Below are positions 43,034-54,600 of a stretch of 64,000 nucleotides of DNA, one piece after another. The notes beneath the pieces were generated by a model. It saw only the letters and a list, made by a program, of their open reading frames with translations, had not been told where the DNA came from and did not search any database. Positions within the stretch are counted from its first letter, which is position 1, and each line of letters starts with the position of its first letter. This DNA is from Paraconiothyrium sp. Pb-2020 (lineage: Eukaryota; Ascomycota; Dothideomycetes; Pleosporales; Didymosphaeriaceae). The position numbers and the translations under genes were made by a program. The DNA is taken from contig JAJUBI010000003.1 in assembly GCA_022419385.1 (NCBI GenBank), forward strand, positions 4,154,001-4,218,000, in the 5' to 3' direction.

Positions 43034-45667
43034 TTAGTGTACTTCAACGCTGTTGCTCGCGATCCGCTCCCTGCCGTGCTCCCATACACGATTGTGATCA
43101 TGTGCCCACTCTTCAGCCAGTCCTTCATCTCCCCTTAGTCTTGCGATGATCGCCTTCTTCATCAGTTGGTCGCATTCGCCTTCGACATCCTCGGCCTTTT
43201 TGAAACCTGGAGAGTCGTCAGTACCCTGAAATTAAAAGACCTACTCAGTGGAGTGATTCGACTTACATTCGCGAGCTCTGTCAATGTACAGCTCAGCACG
43301 ACTTACACAAATTGCTCGTGAGCGCATACTCGCAGGACTCTGTGCGTCTTCCAAGCCCGCGAGACCCATGTGCGCATCCCCCATATGTGAGTACAGCGTC
43401 CCTGTGACATAAATGTCGCCGTTCTCAAGCGACTGTGCGCTAGTCAGCACTCGTAAAGCTTTGCAATTGTGCAGGACGAATATACCTGGGGTATGATGGC
43501 GCCCAGCAAGCGCGTTGCAGCATTGTAGTCTCCGTTGGAGTTCAAGATATTCGCTATCAAGCCCACCGCTGTGACCACGCATGTCTTCATATGCGCCTTG
43601 AAGGCCACACTAGCTGCTCTGAGAGCAATACTGAAACCTCGCTCAGGACGGCCGAGTCTTCTGCAGATGTCTGCTTTGGCAATGAGTAGGGATATACGTT
43701 GCATGAAGTCTGCGCCTTCTTCCTTGAGTGTGATGGATAGCTTTTCTACAGCGTCCCACGCTTGCGAGTATAGGCCACGTGCTACTAAGTAGTCGATGCG
43801 AGATTCGGAGAGTAGAAAGGTCAGTTCGGGATCCGTTGAGGGATCGGGTTGGAGAGAAGAGAAGAGGGCTTCGCATGCTGTCCAATCTTTGCTGTAGCAC
43901 ATAATTAGTAGGTAGACCACACAAATTTTATCTGAGAAGCAGTACGTACTGACGTATAGCTCTTCTGAGCTTGACGAGCCCCGTGCAGAGATACACATAC
44001 TGATGGAACTTCAGCGAACGCTGCATGAGGTGCTCTGTCGACGCGAGTAGGTTAAGGGCTTCGTCGTAACGACATCTTTGCAGAACCTTCGACCGTCAGC
44101 TTGGGTAGATTAAGAGGGTAACAAAGCCTCACCAGGAATGCGCGACGACCGAGTGCTCTGATTTGTTCGTCCAGCGGACATCCGCTCCGGTAGCAATCGA
44201 GTAGGAGCTGGCAATTGACTTCAGACAAGTTCGGATTGCCTAGGCGAGAATACAATGCGGACTGGAATAGCAAATGCGAGCCATAGTTTCCTATGCTCTC
44301 CTTGAGGCTCAAATGTGATGATTGATACAGCAGCTCGAAGGCTCGAGAAGCTATGTCGCCCTAACATGTGTTAGTTGTGCAGGATTGGCGCCTAGAGGAA
44401 AAGCTGCTGACCGAAAGCAAGCTTAGCTTCGCTTCATTCAACAATGTAGCACTCAGCAGGTTGTATGCCCTAGTTTCTCTGGCTTTAGCCTTCAAGAATG
44501 CTAGCCCTTCCTTTTCAGATCCGAGCACTCCAATGTATCCAGCTCTTTTCATTTGTTTTGGGTAAGCCTTGCTCATATGATTCAGCCAGTTCAGACTGAA
44601 ATTGAGACAGTGTATATCTTGGTTCTCTCTTGCTGTTGCCACAGTCTCATTAATAGCAGCGATAGCTTCCCCAAAACATCCAAAGTCAGCTTGAAGGATC
44701 GCCATGTGCAACAAGGCATACTGGTAGTGTATCCTTTCGCGCGCTTGCATTGCATGGTCAAAGTAGCGATGGAGGTTGTCGAAAGCCGAAGTGTAATCAC
44801 CAGATTTCCAGGCATCAAAGAACAGGACTAAATGCGCTTGCCTGGGAGCGGTGTCGGACGATTCCACAAGTTGGCGTAGCGGACCTTTCATTTCGTCCGG
44901 CACGCGGCAGCCAAACCCTGCAGGTCGTTAGTGAGAGGCGCAGCGCTTGGAAGTCTATACATGCGTTGGAGTTTGTCAAGCTGGAATTCGAGGATGCGTT
45001 CAAGATCGTCATGACTGAGTGAAGTAGATGAAGTGTCTTCCTCCAACAGGTGACCGTAAGTGAGTTCGAATAACCTGTCTTCTTTGCTCAATCCCAAATT
45101 CGTTGCCACATTGTCTATGCTAGACAAAGTTGGCCCACTCAACCTTCTTGCCCGCTGGGCGGTGGGTGCGCGGTAGGCGATGAAGGCACACCAAAGGCGA
45201 ACGATATCATCGAAGGGAAGACGAGTAAATTCCAAGCGAGCTTGTCTAACAAGGGCGCCGAGTGGTGATGTTGGTGACAGTTGTAGGCGTCTAGAGCTCG
45301 TCTCTTGAGATTGCTTTTCCTCAGACGGACCCAATAAGGACCCCAGGTCTTCGAACAGCTTGAAAAGGGCATCTACAGAATTTATATCCCAGAGACACTT
45401 GAGAAACTCATCTAGGAGCGTGCTTCCCGGCATATTTGCTGCATGACTTTGAAGCATGCCTTCGAATGTCTGAACCGATAGTGGTCTGACATGTTGTTCT
45501 GCCGTCTGAGGATCGCGAGCAGCTGATGGAGTAATTGGGAAGGTGTGAGAAAGGATGAAAGAAAGGACCGGCACGGTGGCGGAGGAAGGAAAGTCCGAGG
45601 TACAGTACAGCTGGACGAGGATCAGAAGACTAATCTTGGATGCGGTAAGATACCGCGGTTTCGACAT
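43034..45667 (-). CDS. APC5: Anaphase-promoting complex subunit 5 (one apparent frameshift)
   Basis: Seven exons: 45667-44961, 44917-44412, 44360-44133, 44086-43950, 43891-43486, 43432-43267 and 43206-43034, about 773 residues. Apc5 is a TPR-rich scaffold of the ubiquitin ligase that drives exit from mitosis. Visible family blocks are DDLERILEFQLDKLQRM, FDAWKSGDYTSAFDNLHRYF, QYALLHMAILQADFGCFGEA, and the C-terminal KKAIIARLRGDEGLAEEW. Intron 1 (GTATAG...ACTAAC...CTGCAG, 43 nt) is convincing, but joining it gives a frame one base off; the conserved CRVPDEMKG then needs one G fewer in the GGG at 44918-44916. All other junctions are in phase. This is either a base error in the assembly or a real lesion. 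Confidence 0.88.
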
Positions 45668-46123
45668 GGCGGCGGGGCACGCTGTTATGAGGACGCTACT
45701 GCGGTGATCGATAGGTCTGTCGGTAAGAAGGAACCATGAATGCTGCGCACATGTTCATGACAAGCCAGTGGTCGGAGTCTTCCTTCTCAATGCTGCGGAA
45801 GATAAGTTGTGCAGCCGTGCCGTGAGGGTAGAGTTTGGGCGCGGAGGGACCGAAAGGGGAGTAACCAATCTGGGAAGAACTTGAAAACGCGCTATCATGT
45901 GACTGGGCGCCTGCAGGTGCCCTTGGACAATCTTGTATCAGGCAATTAGATGCGCACTTCGATCAGTCTAAAAAGCACATATCGTTGAATTTAGAGCTAC
46001 GTACATACGCTCTCTACATTGAATATCACACTAGAAGCCGGGTAACATCAAGATCCCATGTTTGTCAAAGCAATCCACTCCCGACCTGCAGTATTGTACA
46101 ATCCCCTATTCCATCAATTCGGA
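45668..46123. other. Intergenic region upstream of APC5
   Basis: A 456-nt gap between tandem minus-strand genes, holding the APC5 promoter and the CIA30 3' end. No gene seen. Confidence 0.45.
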
Positions 46124-46983
46124 CTACGATATGTGGTCGCCTGAAAGCTCTGGTTTTGGTGTGTCGACTTTGCCGAAGCCGCGCTGTGATGCTGAAGACG
46201 CAGGGATCCCCGAAATGGTACCCTTCACCGATGCCAGAATGTCGTCGTCCTCTCCAAGATTGGTCGCCCACACCTTGCTTATGCTTAGATCGTATGGTCC
46301 GGGAATACGGTCGATTAATGCTGTGCCTATTGTCCGGACTTTCTGTGTAAGCATTTCCCTCTGCGGCTCCACCACTTGGCCATGGTTTGTGCGCACGAAC
46401 TCATTCCATTTGATCAGAATAGTCTCCCATTCACCAGGCGTATTTGAGTAGAGACGATGCTGGTGGATGTCTGTCGGGACAATTGACTCAGTCTGTACAT
46501 TGACAAAGTATTTGCGGCCATCAGACTTAAAATGAATCGCCAGATAGGCATATGCATCCACGTCCCACAGCGACTTCCCAAAAATAGTGAAGCCACGGTC
46601 CAGTGTGCGCCAGCCAGCGTAGCCAGTGCGCTGCACATGCGGTTGATCTTTGGGAAGCTCGACAGATATATTGCCGTGGAAGCGAGCGTGCGCAGGCTCG
46701 GTCGAGGAAGCAGCGTGGAAGTCGAGGTTGGTTGAAGAGAAGCCACCAATGTCTTTGTCGCCCATGCGTTTGCATCGCGTGATGGCATCTTGCGAGTCAA
46801 ACAGGATCAGAGGAAACGGTTTTGTCGGCGACTGCAATCCCTCGAGCTTGAGCGCTGCTGGGATCAGCTTTATGTGAAGTGCAGAGTGAGGCGAAAACAC
46901 TCACCGTAATTAGACAATCGCTTGAACTCGTCGAGGCTGCGCCTGAAGAAGCCGGGCGTCAGGCATCGTGCTGTTGGCCGCAT
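46124..46983 (-). CDS. CIA30: Complex I intermediate-associated protein 30
   Basis: Two exons (46983-46905, 46857-46124) give 270 residues. CIA30 is a mitochondrial chaperone that binds an assembly intermediate of NADH:ubiquinone oxidoreductase. The N-terminus MRPTARCLTPGFFRRSLDEF is basic, as for a presequence. The domain shows DSQDAITRCKRMGDKDIGGF, ARFHGNISVELP, RTGYAGWRT, FGKSLWDVDAYAYLAIHFKS and WNEFVRTNHGQVVEP. The acceptor is a CAGCAG tandem; either AG keeps the phase and the two products differ by one alanine. The protein ends ASQRGFGKVDTPKPELSGDHIS-like, without a clear extra domain. Confidence 0.92.
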
Positions 46984-47266
46984 CGTCACATACGCATGCG
47001 GCTATGAGTGTAGGGCGATGGCGGACATGCGGCGGAGGCTCAAGTGGAGACGCGCGACACCCATGTGCATGACGCGGAGAACGCTTCATTGATCACTAAC
47101 CGCTTCCGGCCCTAAATTTCTCCCCATGTACCTCGAGCATCCACGTTTCCCTCCTTTGCTAAACATTTGCATTCTTTCCTCACCAACATCACACGCTCTC
47201 CCCGACGCCGCGCCCTCTATTCTCCTGGTCGCGCCTGCCGTATCGGCTCTCGCCACTGCCGTTTCG
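46984..47266. promoter_or_regulatory. Bidirectional promoter region (CIA30 / RIM2-type carrier)
   Basis: The 283-nt gap separates divergent starts of two mitochondrial-protein genes, so shared control is possible. If the carrier starts at the upstream ATG 47126, the gap is shorter. No specific site is claimed. Confidence 0.45.
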
Positions 47267-48540
47267 ATGACCCTCGACCATGCGCCGCGCCCTCGAAGCA
47301 TCCACGACGACGGCACTCCCCTTAGACAGACACTCCTCCCACAATCCCGCGAAACAGGCGACGTTATTCCTCCAAAACAGCTAGATGGGACTCCGGTAGC
47401 AACCGCAAAGTCACCCTTTGCAAAGTCATGGGCACACCTCATCGCTGGCGGGTAAGACGTTCCCGCGTCCGCAACATGCATCCAACCAAGCTGCATACTC
47501 ACATCCAGCAACAGGCTCGGCGGAATGGCATCTGCGACTCTCACCGCCCCGCTTGATGTATTGAAGACCCGCCTCCAGTCCACGTACTACCAGCAGCACC
47601 TTGCTGCAATGCGCACAGCTCGCGGCCTACCTCCTATCGAGACCATGTCCTTTGCGCGTAGCTCTCTGCTCCATATCCGTGAGACGGGAGAGATTCTCTG
47701 GCAGGTACCCAAGGCGGAGGGCTGGCGAGCACTGTTCAAGGGTCTCGGTCCAAATTTGATCGGTGTTGTGCCGGCGCGCGCGATCAATTTCTACACGTAC
47801 GGCAATGGAAAGCGAATCATCAGTACCTACTTCAACGATGGGAAGGAATCGGCATGGGTGCATCTCTGCGCAGCTGCCTGTGCTGGCGTCGTTACCGGCA
47901 CGGCGACGAATCCTATCTGGCTCGTCAAAACTAGACTACAACTCGACAAAAACACGCACGCTGATGGGCGGGGTCGCCAGTACAAGAATGCGCTTGATTG
48001 CACGATGCAAACGATTCGAAAAGAAGGAATAAAGGGCCTGTACCGCGGCCTCACTGCAAGCTATTTGGGCGTCACAGAAAGCACTCTTCAGTGGATGATG
48101 TACGAGCAGATGAAAATGGCATTAGCGAGACGAGAAGAAAGGGTCGCTAATAGCGGTCGCCCACCTACTGCTTGGGACCAGACTGTGGCCTGGACGGGAA
48201 AAGTGTCCGCAGCTGGCGTGGCCAAGTTCATCGCTGCTCTAGCGACATATCCACACGAGGTAGGCGAGGTCTACAGGCATCTGATTACATGTCGAGTTCA
48301 TACTAACTTTTGTGTGAATAGGTCGTGCGAACGCGATTGCGACAAGCTCCTTTGGAGAATGGTCAGCTGAAGTACACAGGATTGACCCAGTGTTTCAAAT
48401 TAATATGGAAAGAGGAGGGCATGGCAGCGCTTTATGGTGGGCTAGTCCCTCATATGTTCCGAGTGGTACCGAGCGCTGCGATCATGTTCGGCACGTATGA
48501 AGCAGTGTTGAAGCTCCTTGGAACTAGCAGCAGCCTTTAA
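47267..48540 (+). CDS. RIM2: Mitochondrial carrier, pyrimidine nucleotide (Rim2) type
   Basis: Three exons (47267-47451, 47515-48259, 48322-48540) give 382 residues. The three carrier repeats each show the P-x-D/E-x-x-K/R-x-R signature: APLDVLKTRLQS (about 73), NPIWLVKTRLQLD (about 192; Trp replaces the acidic residue as in Rim2) and YPHEVVRTRLRQ (about 309). The long insertion after the first signature (QQHLAAMRTARGLPPIETMS) is typical of Rim2-like pyrimidine nucleotide carriers of the inner membrane. The start 47267 (MTLDHAPRPRSIHDDG) fits fungal orthologues; an in-frame ATG at 47126 would add 47 residues of poor composition. Confidence 0.88.
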
Positions 48541-49197
48541 GTGGATTGTACGCTAGCACATGCTAATGGGGTAATGTTTCTTGGAAACGGCGTTCAAAGA
48601 AGGGACAAGAAGGAAAAAACGGGCAAAAAGGCGCTGATACCCTCCCTTCTCTTCGATGCTGTATATACGGATCTCAGCTTGGGCATTTTCAGGATCACTG
48701 TAAGTTATTGTACTACCACCATCAAACATACGACTCGGCGGACGAGTCAAAGCAGAAGAAGGACATAGATCTATGAGGCCTTCATTGGGCACTTGCAAAT
48801 ATCATACTTATAGAGAAAACTTTCTTTTGGTATTCGAATTTGTGAATCAACCGTAGAATTGCTCTCGCTATTTGTGTCCCGCCTTCAATTCCAGATGGTA
48901 GCAAGAATATTCAGACCAATACCTAGCTACCGGAAAGCGCGTGTTGGGAGTCCCTACCGCAGAATGTCAGCGGCTGCAGCTGCAATCATGCGAAGGTTCT
49001 AGATCCAGCGTTTACACTGCTTAATGTCAGACAAGCCGACCATCTTTAGGGGGCCCGGCGCCCGGGCGATGATCAATTCACGTGACTAGTGGGAAGCCGG
49101 CAGGTGACTGCGCTTGACCGTTTATGGATTTTGCGGACCTCCGCGACTGCATCTTCATCTCTGCAGCAATTGCCCGCTTTGAGCGGCTCACCACATC
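48541..49197. other. Intergenic region, 0.66 kb
   Basis: The gap separates tandem plus-strand genes. A g/c-rich stretch (gggggcccggcgcccgggc) lies near 49049. No gene is seen. Confidence 0.45.
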
Positions 49198-50299
49198 ATG
49201 TCGACACACCTACCACTTCGGTCGCTAAGGCCACTGCATCGGCAGTACCTACTGATCCCCCAATCGAATCGTTTCTTCTCCTCCACGCCGACGTTAGAAA
49301 GAAATCCCCGCGATGGACGAAGACGACCTGTCGATCCCGTCACGGCCGGAGTAGCAGCGCGACAGCAACATGGCAAAGCCTCGAGCCAGATGCAAGAAGA
49401 GCAATTGAGCGATGAACGTAACGTACCCGACGACATTGGCCTGGTTCCAGGTAAGCCATCGGACGCCTATGGCCTGCGTGCCGCAGACTGATGCACAGCA
49501 GGGACCTTCGTACACGCCCCGTTGTTCCCATTGACGCGTTTCTCGATCAAAGACCGATTCCGCTATGAATGGAAGTGGCTCAGGATGCGGTTCACAGCTT
49601 GGTACCAGTACGTCTCGAGGATGCGCGCGAATTGTTCGACCATGAAATTGACACACGATTAGGTTGTGGCGCTTCAGACGAAGCTTCGCTGAGAGCAAAC
49701 CCAACATGTTCTGGCTTAGTCTCAGCAACCGCAAGTCGTTGAATCATGATGCCGTAGAGAAATACAAACATCTCTACGAGTCCTTTGCGAAGTAAGCCGC
49801 CTCACGTACCTGCGGCTTCCGCTCGCCCCGCTATTGTGCTGAAAACATGACTGACTTTGACAGGGCCGACAGTCACGCAATCTCCAAAGCTTGCGCTTCA
49901 GGTGTAGCGAAGGAATTCCAGAAGCGCGTAGAGACCCGTCCATCAGGTGTACAGATGCGATGGAACGTTCAAGGCGAGCCGAGTTGCAGGATTGTGTCAA
50001 ATATTGCCAGTCCTCTTTCACTCCCTGGATACGAGGAAACCGGAATACATCAGGTCGTTTTCCGGATCAAAAGCAAACAGGAGCTTACACTTGGTGAACC
50101 AGAAGACTCTCGCAAGAGTAAGGGGCAAGATAATACGACATCTTCCGATGTTGTGGAGTACTTCGTTCTGCAAAAGCAGTACGTACGTGGTTCAGCAAAA
50201 GACTGGAAGGTCTGGGGTTTCACAGACTTTAGTACCCCGAAGTCAATTGAGGAAACCGAGGAGTATGCCAGAAACGTGAACGCATATCAAGCTGCGTAA
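49198..50299 (+). CDS. Mitochondrial Mba1/mL45-like protein (Tim44-like fold)
   Basis: Four exons (49198-49450, 49502-49607, 49663-49791, 49864-50299) give 307 residues. The N-terminus MSTHLPLRSLRPLHRQYLLI with RFFSSTPTLER looks like a mitochondrial presequence. The middle has RFSIKDRFRYEWKWLRMRFT and LWRFRRSFAESKPNMFW. The C-terminal part (VVEYFVLQKQYVRGSAKDWK, VWGFTDFSTPKSIEE) resembles the Tim44-like domain of Mba1/mL45, which anchors the mitoribosome to the inner membrane. All junctions are in phase. I am sure of the gene and of the mitochondrial look, less sure of the family name. Confidence 0.7.
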
Positions 50300-50633
50300 T
50301 AACACATCTTGAGCTTGAAGACACAAAGGATCATTGGTGGAAGCCAGTTGGGCTCATCAGATATGGTTGGCAGCGGCAACCTCAAGCCATCTGGAGCACT
50401 GTTGTATAGGTTATCGCTTTATGGCATGTAAAATAAACGCTCTGTAAGATAGCATCATACACAGATTTATGGTATGTTAAGTAACTACTTATTCTGAGAT
50501 GCAATGGCCCATGAGCATTAGTCGACCCTTTTAGTGGGGCCAAAACTCGCAACCTATGTCCTCCAACGTACAGAAACAAATACAAACCATCATTACTCCT
50601 TGACATGTCGAACCCGTTCTGATTCGCAGAAAA
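50300..50633. other. Intergenic region between convergent genes
   Basis: A 334-nt gap between convergent 3' ends. AT-rich stretches suit polyadenylation signals of both genes. No gene seen. Confidence 0.45.
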
Positions 50634-51275
50634 TCAAGAGAGGGGAGCGGCAGCCGGCGCCTCTGTGCCAGAGCCTGTTCCGACCCGAGGGGCGACCGGA
50701 GGTAGAAACATTGGCATGTAACCGACAAGCAACGACATGACTGATCCCGTTAGCTGGATCCACTCGCTTTCGCTCACGGTACAACTTACTACTCATACCT
50801 ACAGAGAAGTAGGCCGGAGTAGCAGCAGTCTTTCTCTGCTCAGCGGTCTCCGCGAGCCAGGACTGGAGCGCAAAGACTACAGCAACCCATCCAATCATCC
50901 TGCAGTGGCCAAAGTGTCAGAAATGCTCTCTCTGGCTCCGAGACTACCTTACTTGTTGCGAGTGAATATCTTAGAGGGTTGTTAGCAAACGAAGATGCTC
51001 GCTAGGCAGGCTACGGGCAGGACACGTACTGCAGCCATTGGCAATGTCGTCGCCATGGTGCTGGCTATATCGCCATCCGACTTGTCCTTCGCCGGTTCGG
51101 CATAGGGCACGACTGCATACCATAGTTAGCGCACGTGACATCGGCTTGAGCTCCACTGATAGTCGTCGTGTGAATTAGGGGCTCAAGAAGCGTAGCACCA
51201 AGTGGGAGTGTGTAGGACAATAGCAGGAGCCTTACTCAGATCGGTCCGTCTCATGTCCTTCTTGTTGGACGCCAT
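50634..51275 (-). CDS. Protein Asterix (PAT10-type ER membrane chaperone subunit)
   Basis: Five exons (51275-51236, 51112-51030, 50969-50953, 50899-50790, 50740-50634) give only 118 residues. The start is MASNKKDMRRTDL, then VPYAEPAKDKSDGDIAST. Membrane segments are IGWVAVVFALQSWLAETA and GMSIMSLLVGYMPMFLPP. This matches the fungal Asterix family; in animals Asterix/PAT10 pairs with CCDC47 to shield polar transmembrane segments at the ER. Exon 3 has 17 nt. At the fourth intron, two donors three bases apart are possible; GTAAGT is chosen. The ATG lies in good context and the gene shares a short promoter with MED12. Confidence 0.82.
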
Positions 51276-51611
51276 TGTGATGCAGCGAGCACGGGATGCA
51301 AGGCGACAGTCTGTGGAGGTGGTGTCAAGGTGGTGGTCCCACGTTAGATCGCTCGCTGACTTCCGGAACCCTGCCCGCGGGCTGGCCGACCTCATTGCCG
51401 CGCCGACTCCGCGACCATCGCCTCATTGTCCTCCAAGTCTCCTCCAGCTCCACTCTCTGTGGTCGACTGCAGATTGTTGGCCCTTCCTACATCGGCCATT
51501 TCCGAGTTCCACAATCCCGCATCTGCCGACTTCGTTTCGCTCTCTCCTAATCCTATCCATCCACCCGCCGTCCGCTCGCCTTGAACACACCATGAATCCG
51601 CTCTCCGTGCG
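51276..51611. promoter_or_regulatory. Bidirectional promoter region (Asterix / MED12)
   Basis: The 336-nt gap separates divergent starts. The side next to MED12 is C/T-rich over about 150 nt. No specific site is claimed. Confidence 0.5.
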
Positions 51612-54600
51612 ATGACTTCCCGTCCCGCCCAAGGCGCGCAAGACCCTGTGCAACACCGCGGGAATGCGCCTGCGTCGTCGGCGGCGCGGTGGGCGGTAGG
51701 CCATCATGGGCAGGACACGGCAGTAGAGCATGACCGCAACGCTGGAGAACCGCCGACCAAACCCAAATCCAAGGGCAGACCGGGCCCGCTCGATGGCCTA
51801 CAGACCAATACCAACGAGTCTCTGCGCGCCCCTCCAAAGGGCAAGCCTCAGCTCTTCTTCAGCGTAGCCGCCAGCAACGGCTTCGAGCCCTCGGAACCCA
51901 GCCCGACGACTTCAGCACTTCCGGTCCCGCCACGACCAAGCTTGTCCATGCCCGCTGAAGCTCTCCATCAGCGTCGTATGGTCCCTGGGGGTAGTGGCGT
52001 AAAGGCTGACCCAACCGCGGTAAAGTCTGTAAATCAGGACACTCCAGCCTCGGCCGCCGTTCTCCCGGGCGGAAGTGAGTTTCAGATGATTACATTGCGA
52101 GGGGTACATACTAACAGCCTTGTAGAAGCTGCCGACCTGTTCCCGTGGACGGGCAGCCATCCCGAGGATGTGCTTTCTGAGGCGCTTGTCAAAGGTGGGA
52201 TTAGCAACAAGTCCCAGGTCCACAACGAGACGAACACAGCGCGACCTTCACTATGGGCGAACTTGAAGAACAAATCTGGCACATCGACGCTGTCAACATT
52301 GTTCATTGCTGTCCTTGAAAAGCGCCAGTCATGCAGTCGCCTCGTCGCGCCCAACACCTTCAAACCGCCTCCGCGTTTGACTTTACGAGACTCTACGCGA
52401 GAGACATGGCTACACGACTTGGCTAACCCCGCAGTTGGACTACGTCGACTGAGTCGTACCATCCCGCACGGCATTACCGGCAAGGTCCTTCTTGACCAAT
52501 GTCTCAACAAGAACATTCCCATTCCTCGGGCCTTATGGCTAGCGAAGTGCGTGGGAATCAACGAGATGCGGGCTCATAAACGGAAGGGTCAGGCAGGCAC
52601 AATCACGTGGGTACGGGGCTGGACAAGCTCAGTTGAGCAGTTTCTGGACGGCGTTATAGCAGCCATCGGGCAGCAAGACTGGAAGATTCGCATCACATAT
52701 GCTCTGCAGCTTGCAGCACATTTGTTTAAAGAGCACCTCATGGAGGAGGACCATTTCATGGACTGGATTCTTAAAAGTCTTGAGTCTTGCTCCTCGGAAC
52801 GGTTGTTCCTTTGGCTGATGATTACCTGCATCCCCGACTTTTGGTCCAGTCTCATATCTTTTCGACGTCGCGGCAAACGTTTGGCAGAATCACTACTTAT
52901 TCATGCCGAGAGTATATATGCCTCAGGGGGGGAGACCCGAGAAACAACTGTCCTTGGCCTGCTTGAGAGCATCATAGCTAGGGTCGCTGTCCACAAGCCT
53001 GCATGCCTTTTGCTTCCTGATAATTGGGATAGGTGTAAGGAGGTGCTGCACATCTTTGAGCAGCGTCGAGCCCACCCGAAATTTTCTCAACTTATCGCCG
53101 ACTTGGACCACAGGAACAGGGATATCATACCCTATAGAAGCCTCGGCTTGTCGTCATCACAACAATCATTCCGTACATTGTACAGACTATTAGACGGCCT
53201 AGACTACGAGGCAGACATCTCCGTAGACAATCTGGCTTACGATTGCCTGGATTTGTTTCCTGATCAGCAAAGTCTTATCTCCGCCGTCCTGCAATGGGCA
53301 TCATCACTTTATCGGCAAGGTTTGCACCGCGTATATCTCGTTACGCGCTTACTCCGCAAATGGAACCAAATCGGTATAGATGTTTCTGAAGGCATCCTTA
53401 GGTATCTGCCGCAGGTGGCTTCAGACCATAGTAAAGAGTGGGAGCTCGTCTTCAGAGTGGTGAGCGAATTGGTCCGCTCAAGAACGTTTTCGTTGGGGAA
53501 ATATCTTCAATGGCTGATAGCGACTGGGTCGATGGATCCAGCTCAGGACATCCACGAGGTAGGCATCATTTGATTGCAAACATCTTGATCAAGCTAACGA
53601 GGTGTAGGCAACTGCTTGGCAACTTCGTCTTCTGACTGAAGTTCCACTGAGCGGTCTTTCTGAGCAAGTGCTGAACCTAAGAAGCACAATGCTTCGCGGC
53701 ACAATTTACTCAGTCGATGTGGAGGACGATCTCATCCTCAGTGCGGAAGAGACCATTCTGCAACAGCTGACAGATCTGACGTATGCGAGAACCACAAGCA
53801 TGCGTAAAGGAACCCTTGATCTTGGGCGTCTCAGTCGAACAATGTGTCTTGATATAGCTATCTGGTTACGACGACAAGTCGCGGCAACGCTGGAGGCCAG
53901 CGACAGGTGCGTATTGCCCAGCATCTATTTGAGCAATTCTAATTTTGAGCAGTGCACCGACGAAAGAGAGCAGTATGTTCGTGACAGGTTCGATCTGCAC
54001 GATCACGTCTTCTGGGTTCGAGACCGTTCGACACTACCTTGAACAGTTCAAAGACTTGTCTATCCTAGCAGATGTTATCGGCATTACCGCTACCTCGTTT
54101 GACTCACACGTCCTGAGCGCTTCCGCCGATACGCTTGGTTATCACTTCAAGGCCTTCAAAGCCATCAGCGCCTTCAACCCGCTTTTCGAGAAAGTAGTGC
54201 TGAGATACACCCAGATTCGCGCGATGCGCCTTCCCGAAAGAAAATTGCTACTCAGCATAAGTGCCTTGACTCATTTGTCGCGTGGCGACTCGCAACTCAG
54301 GCAGCTACTGGATTATGATCTTAGTCGCTACGATCAAAGGAACTCCCTTGCCGTGTGTTCACCCGTGTCAGACACTATGATCGAAAACGTCACAGGTTCA
54401 GACCCAGAGGACGAAATAGAGCGCATCCTGTCAAGCGGCAACAGCATGGACCAACATACGATGAGCCGAGTGTTCAAGAAGATTGTGTTCTACCTCCAAC
54501 AGCGATCCTATCAAGGTAGCTATCCTTCGGACAATCTGTTATCCTGGTTCTGCCGCTTGCAGAACCTTGAAGAAAACACTTTCCAGGCGATAGTGGCCTC

